A DNA stretch of 64,000 nucleotides. Source: Methanocella arvoryzae MRE50 (lineage in GTDB: Archaea > Halobacteriota > Methanocellia > Methanocellales > Methanocellaceae). Below the pieces are notes generated by a model. The model worked only from the letters and a program-made list of their open reading frames with translations. It did no database searches and was not told the DNA's origin. Each line of letters begins with the position of its first letter. The stretch's first letter is position 1. This document shows, piece by piece, positions 17,401-25,379 of this stretch. A program made the position numbers and the translations under genes. The stretch spans positions 2,232,001-2,296,000 of the forward strand of contig NC_009464.1 of assembly GCF_000063445.1 (NCBI RefSeq), read 5' to 3'.

Positions 17401-17658
17401 CGTGGCCGAATCGCCCTTCTTTTTGATGTACGGCGCTCCATTGATGCTGTACATGATATAATCGACATTTTTGTCATCCTTTGCTTTTATGTGAATACTG
17501 ACAGTACTGTCATGCCAGTTGTTCCCATACTCATCTTCATCTACGACCCAGGAAGTGGGCGCTTTGTTGTCTGCCTTGTCTGCCGCAAGTGTGGCCGGCA
17601 TCAGCGATACCAATAGTGCGATAGCTACAGCTACCACTACCAGTGTTCTAAACTTCAG
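14500..17658 (-). CDS. large surface-anchored protein of 11 Ig-like (OmpL47-type) domains
   Basis: The protein has a signal peptide (KFRT, a hydrophobic stretch, ATLAA), then eleven tandem domains of 75-95 residues. Each begins near a D-x-TAP motif and contains WY, D-x-SGV and VDNAGN-type motifs, as in OmpL47/Big-type Ig-like domains. A Thr-Pro linker (about 60 residues), one transmembrane helix and FGIRK end the protein, so it is displayed outside the cell. Domains 3-6 and 7-10 are a duplicated block of about 1.0 kb. The first standard start is GTG at 17637, but this loses the charged n-region. CTG at 17658, six bases after GGGGGT, gives a complete signal peptide, so I use it. Adhesin or envelope role is inferred. 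Confidence 0.8.
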   Translation of the reverse strand: MKFRTLVVVAVAIALLVSLMPATLAADKADNKAPTSWVVDEDEYGNNWHDSTVSIHIKAKDDKNVDYIMYSINGAPYIKKKGDSATFDISSEGINILKYYAVDKAGNVESTNTLQVRIDRSAPITTASSSGTGGVDGWFRSDVVITLTANDGAGSGVDYIRYKKSDGSWKKVNGNTASFSVTGQGVHTIKYYSVDNVGREEEEKTLTVKIDTGKPTISVSPKPSAGWYTSKPTFTFTFADDRSGVYQHSPATVTQGDTTGTEILAWVTDKAGNREEKKFTVKVDTTAPSISGAPDRAPNAQGWYKAPVTVTFTASDATSGIATVNPASTTLSGEGAGQSASSTATDKVGHTATATVRNINIDMTAPVTTHSLSGTIGSDGWYTSDVTMTLSASDGLSGVKGIEYSTDGTTWTAYTAPVTFSAEGVTTVYYRSIDNADNLEANKSVTFKSDKTQPSTTLTLSRPADSRKWYNAPVDISFTAEDATSDVKTIYYQLVVNGVAGSWMTYTPGTSVNIASEGNTSVKYYSVDNAGNEEDKKSKVIRIDTVKPTISVSPAPSASWYTGYPAFHFTFEDSTSGVFQHSASDVTVSTDSTGYEVVATATDRAGNSEEMRFTVKVDTTAPTISGTPDRAPNAHGWYKAPVTVTFTAADATSTVASISPESRTFSDEGADQSVTSTATDVAGNTATATVDNINIDMTAPATGYRLSGTTGSDGWYRGDVTMILSASDGLSRVKGTEYSTDGTTWTAYTAPVVFSVEGATTVYYRSIDNADNVEEARSVTFNIDKTAPVSSASLVGIVGNNAWYVSDVVVTLSAMDAGSAGLRAIEYSLDNGVTWTTYTAPVTVSADGVTTVEYRSVDNAGNVETAKQFSFKVDKTAPELSGKLDGPRSSLGWFEGDAALTVTSSDLTSGLSSVMYSIDGSEWKVYTGPVTVPYGGSHYVYYGAIDNAGNTKNGSSFAYFPPGTIQYVWSIISPTATPTPTPTPTVTPTPEITPTPEVTPTPEITPTPTVTATPEPTTTAQTQPGDNLWMYALFLAVLVLGGLGAYYFGIRK
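15000..16999. repeat. Tandem block duplication of about 1.0 kb inside the surface protein gene
   Basis: Sequences near 15480-15800 and 16480-16800 are closely similar, as are those near 16014 and 17013, giving an offset of 999-1002 bases. This corresponds to four Ig-like domains. Boundaries are approximate. Similarity is enough for recombination to gain or lose a block. Confidence 0.65.
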
Positions 17659-17899
17659 CTTTATACCCCCAGTATTTATACTCTATTCGGAAATAATCCG
17701 ATACCTCGTTGCTCCAGGCTTCCTTATCTAAGTGTGTCGAGAGCAACCCTTGGCTGTGCAAGAGTTTATTTGTTTTATTCTTATTTAAATCTAACTACTA
17801 TTACGTAATTTCAGAAATGTAAGCCAAATCTATCGAGCAGATATAATATTGAATTTCTCATGTGCCTGAGCCTCTACAAAATAAGCAAAATACCTGTGC
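17659..17899. other. Promoter region of the surface protein gene and end of the TPR gene
   Basis: This short gap contains the GGGGGT Shine-Dalgarno (17665-17670), AT-rich promoter-like sequence (TTTATTTAAAT type on the minus strand near 17770-17795), and a stem GCCTGAGC (17864-17871) / GCTCAGGC (17897-17904) that overlaps the TPR stop codon and may end that transcript. Confidence 0.45.
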
Positions 17900-19006
17900 T
17901 CAGGCCTCGTTATCCATTTCCTGCCTGATCCTCTCGAAAATCTCCGGGTCCAGCTCTACAGCCTTAGAGATACACGCGGCCGCCTCTTCCCGGCGCCCTG
18001 CCATGCCCAGCAGCAGCCCTTTCCTGTACCATGCCTCGACGTAATCCGGATATATTTCAATCGCCGCGTCAAAGCATTCCACGGCGGCATCGTATTTTTC
18101 CATCCTGCCCAGCAGTACGCCTTTCATATACCAGGCCATATGGTTCCCGGGATTGAGCTCTATCGCCTTAGAATAAGCCTCGATCGCTTCTTCGGCCCGC
18201 TCCTGCATCTCCTGTGCCCAGCCCTGGTATAGCCAGGCATCGGACAGGTCGGGCGCTATCTCCGCCGCTTTGCGGAAGGCTCCCGCGGCCTCCTCGTACT
18301 TTTCCGACAGCAGCATCAGGCGGCCTTTCCCCAGCCACGCGTCGGGCAGCGAAGGCGCCACGGCCGACGCCCGGTCGTAGCACCGCAGCGATCCTGTCAT
18401 GTCCCCCATGCTGGCCAGCACTTCGGCTTTGCCGCACCAGGCTTTGCCATGGTCGGGGTTGATCTCGATAGCCCGGTCGAAGGAGCGGATCGCCCTGTCG
18501 AAGTCGCCCATGGAGCACTCGCAGGCGCCCCGGTACTGCCACATGTCCGCGTTGAACGGCTCCAGCTCGATGCTTTTCTCGAGGCACGCGATGGCCTCCT
18601 GGGTTTCGCCCAGCGCCGCCAGCGCCCGGGCCCTCCCGTACCAGGCCATCGTGTACTTCTGATCGGCTTTAATGGCCTTGAGGCAGGCCTGTCCCTCGTC
18701 CTCGTACATGCCCAGCCTCCTGAACAGGAGGCTTTTACTGTACCAGTACTTCGGGTTTCCGGGACACAGCGTGACCGCAGCCTCCAGGCACCCGAAAGCC
18801 TCCTCGAGCCGCCCCAGCTCCACGAGCACGAGGCCTTTGCAGTTGTGGGACTCCGCGTACTCCGGGTCTGCCTCGATCGCTCTGTCGAACAGCGCCAGAG
18901 AGTCCTGCAGCTTACCGGCGCTGACCAGCTCCAGTGCCTTGCTCAGGATCTCCCCTGCACCCGGGGCTTTCTTCGTCTGTCGTTCGTTCGCGGGCTCCGC
19001 TGACAT
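17900..19006 (-). CDS. TPR-repeat protein
   Basis: After a polar N-terminus of about 20 residues, the rest of this 368-residue protein is about ten consecutive 34-residue TPR units (for example ALFDRAIEADPEYAES, AIEAYSKAIELNPGNHMAWY). There is no signal peptide or membrane helix, so it is a cytoplasmic protein-interaction scaffold. The ATG at 19006 follows GGTGA at a normal distance. Partner and process cannot be told from sequence. The next gene downstream is the surface protein, but a stem at the end of the TPR gene suggests they are separate. Confidence 0.88.
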   Translation of the reverse strand: MSAEPANERQTKKAPGAGEILSKALELVSAGKLQDSLALFDRAIEADPEYAESHNCKGLVLVELGRLEEAFGCLEAAVTLCPGNPKYWYSKSLLFRRLGMYEDEGQACLKAIKADQKYTMAWYGRARALAALGETQEAIACLEKSIELEPFNADMWQYRGACECSMGDFDRAIRSFDRAIEINPDHGKAWCGKAEVLASMGDMTGSLRCYDRASAVAPSLPDAWLGKGRLMLLSEKYEEAAGAFRKAAEIAPDLSDAWLYQGWAQEMQERAEEAIEAYSKAIELNPGNHMAWYMKGVLLGRMEKYDAAVECFDAAIEIYPDYVEAWYRKGLLLGMAGRREEAAACISKAVELDPEIFERIRQEMDNEA

Positions 19007-19162
19007 TTTTCACCTTCCGTCCGGAAATTTTATAAAAGGTATGCAGCCCGGTGGTTAAAAGGCTTTCGTAGTCCTGCAGGCAAAAAGACAGCACAGTGTT
19101 CATTGGCGTTCGCGAGACCTGAATTATTTCAGACTATGACAAAAATAGTTCTGGCTACACAA

Positions 19163-19176
19163 GGGTTATAAGGATG
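19163..19176 (+). promoter_or_regulatory. TATA-like element of ilvE
   Basis: GGGTTATAAGG lies about 30 bases upstream of the ilvE ATG at 19203. No Shine-Dalgarno is visible, which suits a leaderless transcript. Confidence 0.4.
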
Positions 19177-19202
19177 GGGGCTAATATTGTCAGGGTATTT
19201 TT

Positions 19203-20075
19203 ATGACCGAGTATATCTACATCGACGGCAGGTTCTACGACAAGGAGAACGCCAGGATATCGGTTTTCGATCATGGCCTTTTATACGGTGACGGTGTCTT
19301 CGAAGGGATCAGAGCGTACAACGGCAGGGTGTTCAAGCTCGATGAGCACGTGGACCGCCTGTACGACGGCGCTAAGGCGATCATGCTCACACCCACGCTC
19401 TCCAAGGACGAGATGAAGCAGGCTATCCTGGAAACGCTGAGAAAGAACGAACTTAAGGACGCATACATTCGCCCTATCATCACCCGGGGCATGGGCGACC
19501 TGGGCCTCGACCCCAGAAAGTGTGCTAAGTCCAGCGTCATCATCATCGCGGTCACCTGGGGCGCCATGTACGGCGACCTGTACGAGAAGGGCCTGACCGC
19601 CGTGTCCGTATCTGTCAGGCGCAATGCTTCCGAGGCACTGCCGACTAACATCAAGTCGCTGAACTACCTGAACAACATTCTCGCCAAGATCGAGGCCAAC
19701 GAGAAGGGCGGCGACGAGGCGATCATCTTCGACGTCCGGGGCAACGTGGCCGAGGGCTCGGGCGACAACATCTTCGTCATCAAGGGCGGGAAAATCTACA
19801 CTCCCTTCATCCAGCAGAACCTGAACGGCATCACCAGGGCCAGCGTTCTGGAGCTTTGCGACAAGTACCGGATTCCGCTTGTCGAGCAGAACCTGGGCTA
19901 CTTTGACCTGTATACCGCAGACGAGGTCTTCGTCACCGGCACTGCCGCTGAAATCGGCCCCATCACGAAGATCGACGGCCGCATCATCGGCGACGGCAAG
20001 CCGGGCCCGATCACCAGAAAGCTTATGAAGGCTTACACAGAGCTTACGAAGACTACCGGAACGCCCATCTATTAG
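19203..20075 (+). CDS. ilvE: branched-chain amino acid aminotransferase
   Basis: This fold-type IV PLP enzyme exchanges amino groups between Leu/Ile/Val and 2-oxoglutarate. It shows [20 protein letters not shown] at the N-terminus, the PLP lysine in [10 protein letters not shown] (K151), EGSGDNIF near 195 and the [10 protein letters not shown] phosphate-binding segment near 255. Length (290 aa) is typical. D-amino acid aminotransferase and aminodeoxychorismate lyase share the fold, but the motifs favour IlvE. It is a single gene with a terminator that overlaps its stop codon. Confidence 0.92.
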   Translation: MTEYIYIDGRFYDKENARISVFDHGLLYGDGVFEGIRAYNGRVFKLDEHVDRLYDGAKAIMLTPTLSKDEMKQAILETLRKNELKDAYIRPIITRGMGDLGLDPRKCAKSSVIIIAVTWGAMYGDLYEKGLTAVSVSVRRNASEALPTNIKSLNYLNNILAKIEANEKGGDEAIIFDVRGNVAEGSGDNIFVIKGGKIYTPFIQQNLNGITRASVLELCDKYRIPLVEQNLGYFDLYTADEVFVTGTAAEIGPITKIDGRIIGDGKPGPITRKLMKAYTELTKTTGTPIY

Positions 20076-20095
20076 GCGTTCCTACAACCTTTTTT
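20058..20095 (+). terminator. Terminator overlapping the ilvE stop codon
   Basis: GGAACGCC (20058-20065) pairs with GGCGTTCC (20075-20082), and a six-T run follows at 20090-20095. The left arm is coding sequence (last codons of ilvE) and the stop codon lies in the loop. Confidence 0.65.
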
Positions 20096-20287
20096 GAGCC
20101 TTCGGAAGGTACGGATGCTCAGCCAGCAGCCTTTCTCACACTGAGATCCGGCATATTTTCTGACGGCCTGCAGGACACTTCTCCGGGCTTTTCTCCGGGG
20201 AACTTTTATACGCCATGATTCTCATATATTGACTGTTGGCCAACCGCTAAGGCCGGCACCACTATCTGCTGAGGACGGAAACGCCCG

Positions 20288-21733
20288 ATGAACGACTATC
20301 TTGCTCTCGCACCTGTCATCCTGCCGGTGATCGGCGCCCTGATCGCGCTCGCAGCCTACCGGTTTTATAAAAAGGCCTTCGAAGCCTTCGTTATTGTATA
20401 CTCCGTCTTCCTGTTCACCATCAACCTGGGCTACCTGCTCCTGCTACACCAGGGCATGAAACCGCTGTCGTACGGGCCGCTAACGCTGGACGCCTCAGGC
20501 ATGCTGATCAGCACCGTCGTCTGCTTCCTGGGCACCCTGGTCATGTTTTACTCCTTCGCCTACAAACGAAGGCCTCAGTATGACAGCACCTACTTTGCCG
20601 CCTACCTGATGATGATGGGCTTCATGAGCGGGCTCGCCTGTTCGAGCAATGTCGTGATCATGCTCATCTTCCTCGAGGCCTCGACCGTCATCAGCGCCGT
20701 GCTCGTCCTCTTCGGGAGAACCAAACGCTCGATCCAGGCCGCCACCGTCTACCTGACCATCAGCATCTTCGAAGTGCTCTTAGTCATGTACGGCGCTTTC
20801 ATCCTCTACAATCACACCGGCTCCTTCGACGTGCTGACCAGCATGTCACTAATCCCCGACAGTGACAAGTTCCTGCTCGCGCTGCTGTTCCTGTTCGGGT
20901 TCGGCACTAAGGCAGGCCTGCTGCCTCTCGGCCTGATCTGGCTGCCTCCCGCTCACTCGGAAGCCCCTCCGCCGATCAGCGCCACCATGTCGGGCATCCT
21001 CATCAGCGCCAGCGTCATCGCCATGATACGGGCCGTCTACCCGTTCTACGGGTCCTCCGGCTTCGACACCCTCATGCTCATCGTGGTGGGCTTCGGCGCC
21101 CTCAACCTGATCGTCGGCATGATCATGGCCCTGTTCCAGGAAGACCTGAAACGGGTGCTCGCATACTCCAGCATCAGCCAGATGGGCTACATCATCATGG
21201 GCCTCGGCCTGGCGACCACTCTGGGAGCCTACGGTGCCCTGTTCCACATCACCAACCACATGCTGTTCAAAGGCGCCCTGTTCCTGATCTCCGGAGCCCT
21301 CATCCTCGGCGTCAATACTCGCCAGCTGCACAAGATGGGTGGCTTGTGGAAGCGCATGCCTATCACGGCCATCTGCTTTGCGATCGCAGGACTCGCCATG
21401 GCCGGCCTGCCCTTCCTGAACGGGGCTGTCAGCAAAGGGGCCATAGAAGAGGCGACGATGGAAGCGGCACATCTCTGGTGGGGCTACGAGTGGTTCGCCT
21501 ACCTGCAGATACTGGGCAGCATAGTGACCTTCGCCTACCTGTTCAGGGCCTTCTACCTGATCTTCCTGGGCAAGGAGAAGCCGGGATTCGAGAAATCCTC
21601 CGACCCTCCCCTGTACATGCTCCTCCCCATCCTGATCATGGTGGCGCTCTGCGTAATTCTGGGCCTGTTCCCCGGACTCGTAGAGGGCTTAATCCAGATG
21701 GCGGCCGCCTCGCTGCTGCATACGGGTGTATGA
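20288..21733 (+). CDS. proton-conducting antiporter-like membrane subunit (NuoL/M/N, MrpD family)
   Basis: This 481-residue protein has about 14 membrane helices and the signature residues of the complex I/Mrp antiporter family: a Glu in helix 5 (FLEAST), a Lys in GFGTKAGLLPLG followed by WLPPAHSEAPPPISA, and the LAYSSISQMGYI segment with HITNHMLFKGALF. Such subunits move H+ or Na+ in complex I, Fpo and group 4 membrane hydrogenases. No other subunit of such a complex is nearby. The next gene, which starts at the base after its stop codon, is a hydrogenase maturation protease, so it probably belongs to a membrane-bound [NiFe] hydrogenase encoded elsewhere. A TTTTATACG element lies near 20203. 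Confidence 0.85.
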   Translation: MNDYLALAPVILPVIGALIALAAYRFYKKAFEAFVIVYSVFLFTINLGYLLLLHQGMKPLSYGPLTLDASGMLISTVVCFLGTLVMFYSFAYKRRPQYDSTYFAAYLMMMGFMSGLACSSNVVIMLIFLEASTVISAVLVLFGRTKRSIQAATVYLTISIFEVLLVMYGAFILYNHTGSFDVLTSMSLIPDSDKFLLALLFLFGFGTKAGLLPLGLIWLPPAHSEAPPPISATMSGILISASVIAMIRAVYPFYGSSGFDTLMLIVVGFGALNLIVGMIMALFQEDLKRVLAYSSISQMGYIIMGLGLATTLGAYGALFHITNHMLFKGALFLISGALILGVNTRQLHKMGGLWKRMPITAICFAIAGLAMAGLPFLNGAVSKGAIEEATMEAAHLWWGYEWFAYLQILGSIVTFAYLFRAFYLIFLGKEKPGFEKSSDPPLYMLLPILIMVALCVILGLFPGLVEGLIQMAAASLLHTGV

Positions 21734-22213
21734 ATGGCAGAAGACCTTGTCGAAGCCCTGAAAGCCCGCCTTAAAGGCATTCCTGCAGACCGGATCGTCT
21801 TTGTGGGAGTCGGCAACAGGTTCCGGGGCGACGACGCCGCCGGGCCGCTGGTCATTGATCTGCTGGCTGAAAAGGTGCCTCACGCCATCGACGCAGGCAG
21901 CGCCCCTGAAAACATCACGGGAGCGATCAAGAAGCTGAAGCCGAAGGCCATAGTCATCATCGACGCGCTGATTTTCAAGGACGCCCCGCCCGGCAGCGCC
22001 TTCATCGTGGAAAGCGAAGAGATCGCCCAGAGAGGGTTTTCACATACGCTGTCGCTGGACTTCGTAATGGACTATCTGCGAGAGGATACCGGGGCGGACG
22101 TATTCTTAATCGGCGTGCAGCCCGGATACCTCGGGGACACGGAAGGCTTATCGCCCGGCATGCGGGAAGCATTAGAAAAGATCGCAACTACAATACTTGA
22201 TGCGATAGCGTAG
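21734..22213 (+). CDS. hydrogenase maturation protease (HycI/HyaD family)
   Basis: This endopeptidase removes the C-terminal peptide of the [NiFe] hydrogenase large subunit after nickel insertion. Family features are VGVGNRFRGDDAAGPLV (metal-binding acid near residue 29), DAGSAPENIT near 55, the IIDAL segment near 77 and the conserved His in FSHTLSLDFV near 101. Length (159 aa) is typical. Its ATG abuts the stop codon of the antiporter-like gene, so the two are co-transcribed. The HypC, HypA and HypE maturation proteins are encoded about 19 kb downstream. The substrate hydrogenase is not in the window. Confidence 0.88.
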   Translation: MAEDLVEALKARLKGIPADRIVFVGVGNRFRGDDAAGPLVIDLLAEKVPHAIDAGSAPENITGAIKKLKPKAIVIIDALIFKDAPPGSAFIVESEEIAQRGFSHTLSLDFVMDYLREDTGADVFLIGVQPGYLGDTEGLSPGMREALEKIATTILDAIA

Positions 22214-22246
22214 ACCCGGCTGAAAACTATCCGGGCGATTGTTCAG

Positions 22247-22513
22247 TCACCTGACTTCAAAGCCCTGGTGCCCCGCTCTCTCTATCTCCGTCACCTTTAT
22301 GTCCCTGACCTGGGATACGACCGGCCCCTGCCGGAGCAGTTCCAGCAGCTTGTCGATCTGGTGATCGTCGCCTTCGAGGACCGCGTGCACCTTACCGTCA
22401 GGCATATTTTCGACGTAGCCCTTGATGCCGAGCAAAAGCGCGTTCTTTCTGGTAAAAGCCCTGTAGCCGACCTTCTGGACCCGGCCGGAGATCAGCACGT
22501 CTACCGCTTTCAT
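22247..22513 (-). CDS. acyP: acylphosphatase
   Basis: This small ferredoxin-like enzyme hydrolyses acyl phosphates. The phosphate-binding loop GRVQKVGYRAF (catalytic Arg) and the catalytic Asn region GIKGYVENMPDG are present. Length (88 aa) is standard. It lies 43 bases after the GAPDH gene, but a terminator sits between them, so it may depend on readthrough or a promoter of its own. One substrate of acylphosphatases, 1,3-bisphosphoglycerate, is also a GAPDH metabolite, which makes the pairing notable. Confidence 0.9.
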   Translation of the reverse strand: MKAVDVLISGRVQKVGYRAFTRKNALLLGIKGYVENMPDGKVHAVLEGDDHQIDKLLELLRQGPVVSQVRDIKVTEIERAGHQGFEVR

Positions 22514-22525
22514 ATCCGCCCTGAA

Positions 22526-22553
22526 AGAAAAAGTGGCCGGAGGAATCTCCGGC
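22526..22553 (-). terminator. Terminator of the GAPDH gene
   Basis: On the minus strand GCCGGAG-ATTC-CTCCGGC is followed by CACTTTTTCTTTC. It lies directly after the GAPDH stop codon. Confidence 0.65.
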
Positions 22554-22556
22554 GTC

Positions 22557-23612
22557 TTACAGGCTCAGCTTCCACGGGTTGAAGCTGCCGAGGCCAAGCG
22601 TCTTGTTGGTCTTCTCCATGGACTTCGCGCCGTCCTTCTCGATGCCGGTCATTGCCCTGATGCAGTCGATGTTCTCCGGAATGACGTCGGACTCCTGGTG
22701 GATGGCCTGGAACAGGTTAAGCTCGCCTTCCTTATCCACAGAGACTGACTCTTCCCATATGACGTTCTCCATCATGTCGTTCCTGGGCCTGCCCAGTTCA
22801 CGGCCGAACTCGATGACGTCGGCGGTGGACTTGATGTTCAGCCAGGGCGGTATGAGCCAGATTCTCGGGTACTGCTTCAGCGTGGCGATCACGTCTTCTC
22901 TGGACGGCGTCTTGTTCAGGTTCATGTTGACGTAGTGCATGTGCATCAGAGTCGTCGGCAGCTTGACGGCTACCGTGTCGATCTTGATGTGCGGGAGCAC
23001 CGTATTCACGTCCGGCCCGTGGTGGGACGGGAGGTGGATCGGGTCGGGCACGATGGCGTTGATAGGCCCTCTCTTGATGTCGTTCGGGTCGCCGCCCCGG
23101 CGCATCATGGTCGCCCTGACCTTCTTGATGCCGTAGGCCTTGTCCAGTGCATACAGGAGACGGCAGAGGCCGGTGGTGTTGCAAGATACGACCCGGACGA
23201 ACTGCTTGCCGATCGCCTGGTCGTAGTTCGCCGCCGCGTTGAAGGACGTGCCGGCGACCTCGTGCTCTTCGCCGCCCTGGAAAATGGCGGGCTTGTTGAG
23301 CTTCTCGTACAGCTTCTTGTTCTCCTCGCCGATGCCTTCCGGAGCGCAGTCCACGATGATGTCCGCCTTCTTGATCATCTCTTCATTAGAGCCCGCGATG
23401 GATAAGCCAGCGGCCTTGAACTTAGATTCGGCCTTTGCAGGGTCTACGGCGTAAATAGCATAGCCCTTCTTAGCGGCGACGTACGCCTCATAGTCCGGCT
23501 TAGTCTTGGCGATTCCTACCAGTGTCATGTCATCCTGGCGCATGACTGCGTCTGCAACACGTTTTCCAATCGTACCATAACCGTTGAGCGCGACTTTGAT
23601 CTTGTCTGCCAT
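22557..23612 (-). CDS. gap: type II glyceraldehyde-3-phosphate dehydrogenase
   Basis: This archaeal phosphorylating GAPDH works in glycolysis and gluconeogenesis with NAD(P). The Rossmann motif LNGYGTIGKRVADAV is at residues 9-23, the catalytic Cys is in VVSCNTTGLCR (C144), and GGDPNDIKRGPINAI and PSHHGPDVNTV are archaeal family segments. The ATG at 23612 has GAGGAG 6-10 bases upstream; an upstream start at 23642 would cross this signal. Length from 23612 is 351 aa. It lies upstream of acyP in the same direction. Confidence 0.95.
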   Translation of the reverse strand: MADKIKVALNGYGTIGKRVADAVMRQDDMTLVGIAKTKPDYEAYVAAKKGYAIYAVDPAKAESKFKAAGLSIAGSNEEMIKKADIIVDCAPEGIGEENKKLYEKLNKPAIFQGGEEHEVAGTSFNAAANYDQAIGKQFVRVVSCNTTGLCRLLYALDKAYGIKKVRATMMRRGGDPNDIKRGPINAIVPDPIHLPSHHGPDVNTVLPHIKIDTVAVKLPTTLMHMHYVNMNLNKTPSREDVIATLKQYPRIWLIPPWLNIKSTADVIEFGRELGRPRNDMMENVIWEESVSVDKEGELNLFQAIHQESDVIPENIDCIRAMTGIEKDGAKSMEKTNKTLGLGSFNPWKLSL

Positions 23613-23816
23613 GAAAACTCCTCTTGCAAATATATTAAACACGTATGATATTATATTTTACTAAAAGCCGATAGGACAGTATGACCCGGTAGTATAAGAA
23701 GGTAATCGTCATAAAAGCGAAGAAACAGGGCAACTCCAGCCTGATATGCTGGATATCGCCTTCGGTTTTACGGTCCCTAAATAGATTTATACGATCAGGC
23801 GACTCTATGTTATCGC

Positions 23817-24374
23817 ATGGCCAACGTTAAGCGGCTAATCTTCGACGTCATTGTCGGGGCGTACGTGATCATAGCCTTATCGATCTTCTTACCGTGGGTG
23901 CTCCTGTCCATAGCACCACATAACGGCACCTTCCTGGCCATCTGCGACTTCCTCGGATGGTTCTACTCATACATGTGCCACCAGCTGCCCTTCCGCACGC
24001 TCTATTTCAACGACATCAGGATGCCGGTTTGCGCCAGGGACACTTCGATATACCTCGCCACCGCCCTCGGCCTCCTGTTCTTCCGGCTGAAAGGCTACGG
24101 CACGAAGGAGTTCAAGATGAACTACGTGCTGCTCGTCCTGCTGTTTTTACCCACAGCGCTGGACGGGTTCACCCAGCTCTTCGGCTTCCGGGAGAGCACC
24201 AACCTCCTAAGGCTCATCGCCGGCTTCCCATTCGGGTTAGGCTACGCATACCTCATCGTCTGGGCACTACCGCTTATCTACGTGCTCATCGACCTGATCC
24301 TGGCGGCCAAAAACAACGGGGATACCGACTCGGTGATCAAGCGCATTAAGAACATGGTCTGGCCCTTTAAATGA
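23817..24374 (+). CDS. DUF2085 membrane protein
   Basis: This 185-residue protein has four to five membrane helices. The DUF2085 pattern is clear: CHQLPFRTLYF with a following CARDTSIY (Cys pair facing a conserved His-Gln), and LDGFTQLFGFRESTNLLRLIAGFPFGLG. The family's function is unknown; the conserved Cys/His suggest redox or metal binding. A paralogue converges on it from 25283, with only a CACAGAG foldback array between them. Confidence 0.8.
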   Translation: MANVKRLIFDVIVGAYVIIALSIFLPWVLLSIAPHNGTFLAICDFLGWFYSYMCHQLPFRTLYFNDIRMPVCARDTSIYLATALGLLFFRLKGYGTKEFKMNYVLLVLLFLPTALDGFTQLFGFRESTNLLRLIAGFPFGLGYAYLIVWALPLIYVLIDLILAAKNNGDTDSVIKRIKNMVWPFK

Positions 24375-24421
24375 AATACCATAGAGGTACCTCCGACCAC
24401 GACAGTACTGCTCGCCTTTTC

Positions 24422-24640
24422 TCACCGCAGAGGTTCACGAAGTGGTTATTTTACCACAGAGGCACAGAGGTTCACAGAGCTACTGGTTTACCACAGAGGC
24501 ACAGAGGTTCACAGAGACTCACAGAGATTTACTTAATAGATGATTGACCTTTTATCCTTATAATAAAAAATCGCTCTCTGTGTTTCTCTGTGCCTCTGTG
24601 GTGAACCGTTCTCTGTGTTTCTCTGTGCCTCTGTGGTGAA
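24422..24640. repeat. Foldback array C (CACAGAG/CTCTGTG words), copy 1
   Basis: The left arm is a string of ACCACAGAGGCACAGAGG-type words, the right arm their complement (CTCTGTGTTTCTCTGTGCC), and the centre near 24530-24572 is AT-rich with TTAATAGATGATTG. It lies exactly between the 3' ends of two convergent DUF2085 genes. The same architecture and a similar centre recur at 42965, 43921 and 49971. Confidence 0.8.
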
Positions 24641-24671
24641 AAAAGCCGTGTCGGGCTATGGTTTCAAAATT

Positions 24672-25283
24672 TCACTTGGCGGTGTTATCGGGGCCGGCCG
24701 GCTGCTGCTGTTGTTGCTGCCCCGCATTTGTCGGGGGTACGTAGGGGGCGCTGCTGAATATTTCTTCGAGGTACGGCAGTACGTAGAGGGCGCTGGCGAG
24801 GCCGAAGATGGCGCCGGTGACAATTCTCCACTCACTGGTGCTCTCCACCATCCAGATGAGCTCGAAGCCGGGCCCGATGCCTCTGGGGAGGGGTACGCCG
24901 AACAGCTGGGCGAAGCCGTCTATGGCCATGGGTATGCACAGGATGACGAAATATTTCAAGCTCCAGATCTTGAGCCGCTTTCTAATGAACGCGAAGGATA
25001 TGCAGCCGGCGAGGAACGCGGCGTAGATGGCGAAGCACCTGGAGCACACGGTCATCTGGTAGCCGAACAAGAACAGTGACCTTTCGGGCAGCTGGTGGCA
25101 GGTGATCGTGTATAGGACGAATATGATGTGGGCGATCGACTGTAGAATCGGGTTGCCTGTGGCCATCAGGTAGGGGTAGCCTACGATGGGTATGACGAAG
25201 AGCAGGACAAGCGCTGTTAATATTAGCAGCCAGTGTTTCGCTAATACCATCACGAAATCGACAATCTTATCTTCCGCCTTCAT
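24672..25283 (-). CDS. DUF2085 membrane protein, second paralogue
   Basis: Several membrane helices and the motif CHQLPERSLFLFGYQ with CSRCFAIYAA, then AIDGFAQLFGVPLPRG and EWRIVTGAIFGL, mark this as DUF2085. It differs from the neighbour in having an extra Cys (CSRC). The C-terminus is a Gln-rich tail (QQQQQQ) and is probably cytoplasmic and disordered. The start is uncertain: ATG at 25283 is used, while GTG at 25289 is five bases after the GGTGA signal. Function is unknown. Confidence 0.78.
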   Translation of the reverse strand: MKAEDKIVDFVMVLAKHWLLILTALVLLFVIPIVGYPYLMATGNPILQSIAHIIFVLYTITCHQLPERSLFLFGYQMTVCSRCFAIYAAFLAGCISFAFIRKRLKIWSLKYFVILCIPMAIDGFAQLFGVPLPRGIGPGFELIWMVESTSEWRIVTGAIFGLASALYVLPYLEEIFSSAPYVPPTNAGQQQQQQPAGPDNTAK

Positions 25284-25379
25284 ACCCACTGAAGTCACCT
25301 GCGGAATAAGAGTCTGCGATAGTTTATATCTTTAATCCTTTCACCTCGCCTGTGGGCATGTCAGTCGCAGGCATCGCAA

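Noticed and set aside
24422-24640. CRISPR array from repeated CACAGAG words
   Set aside because: Words are 6-7 bases with 2-3 base spacers, degenerate, and reverse at the centre. There are no 25-40 base repeats or unique spacers, and no cas genes.
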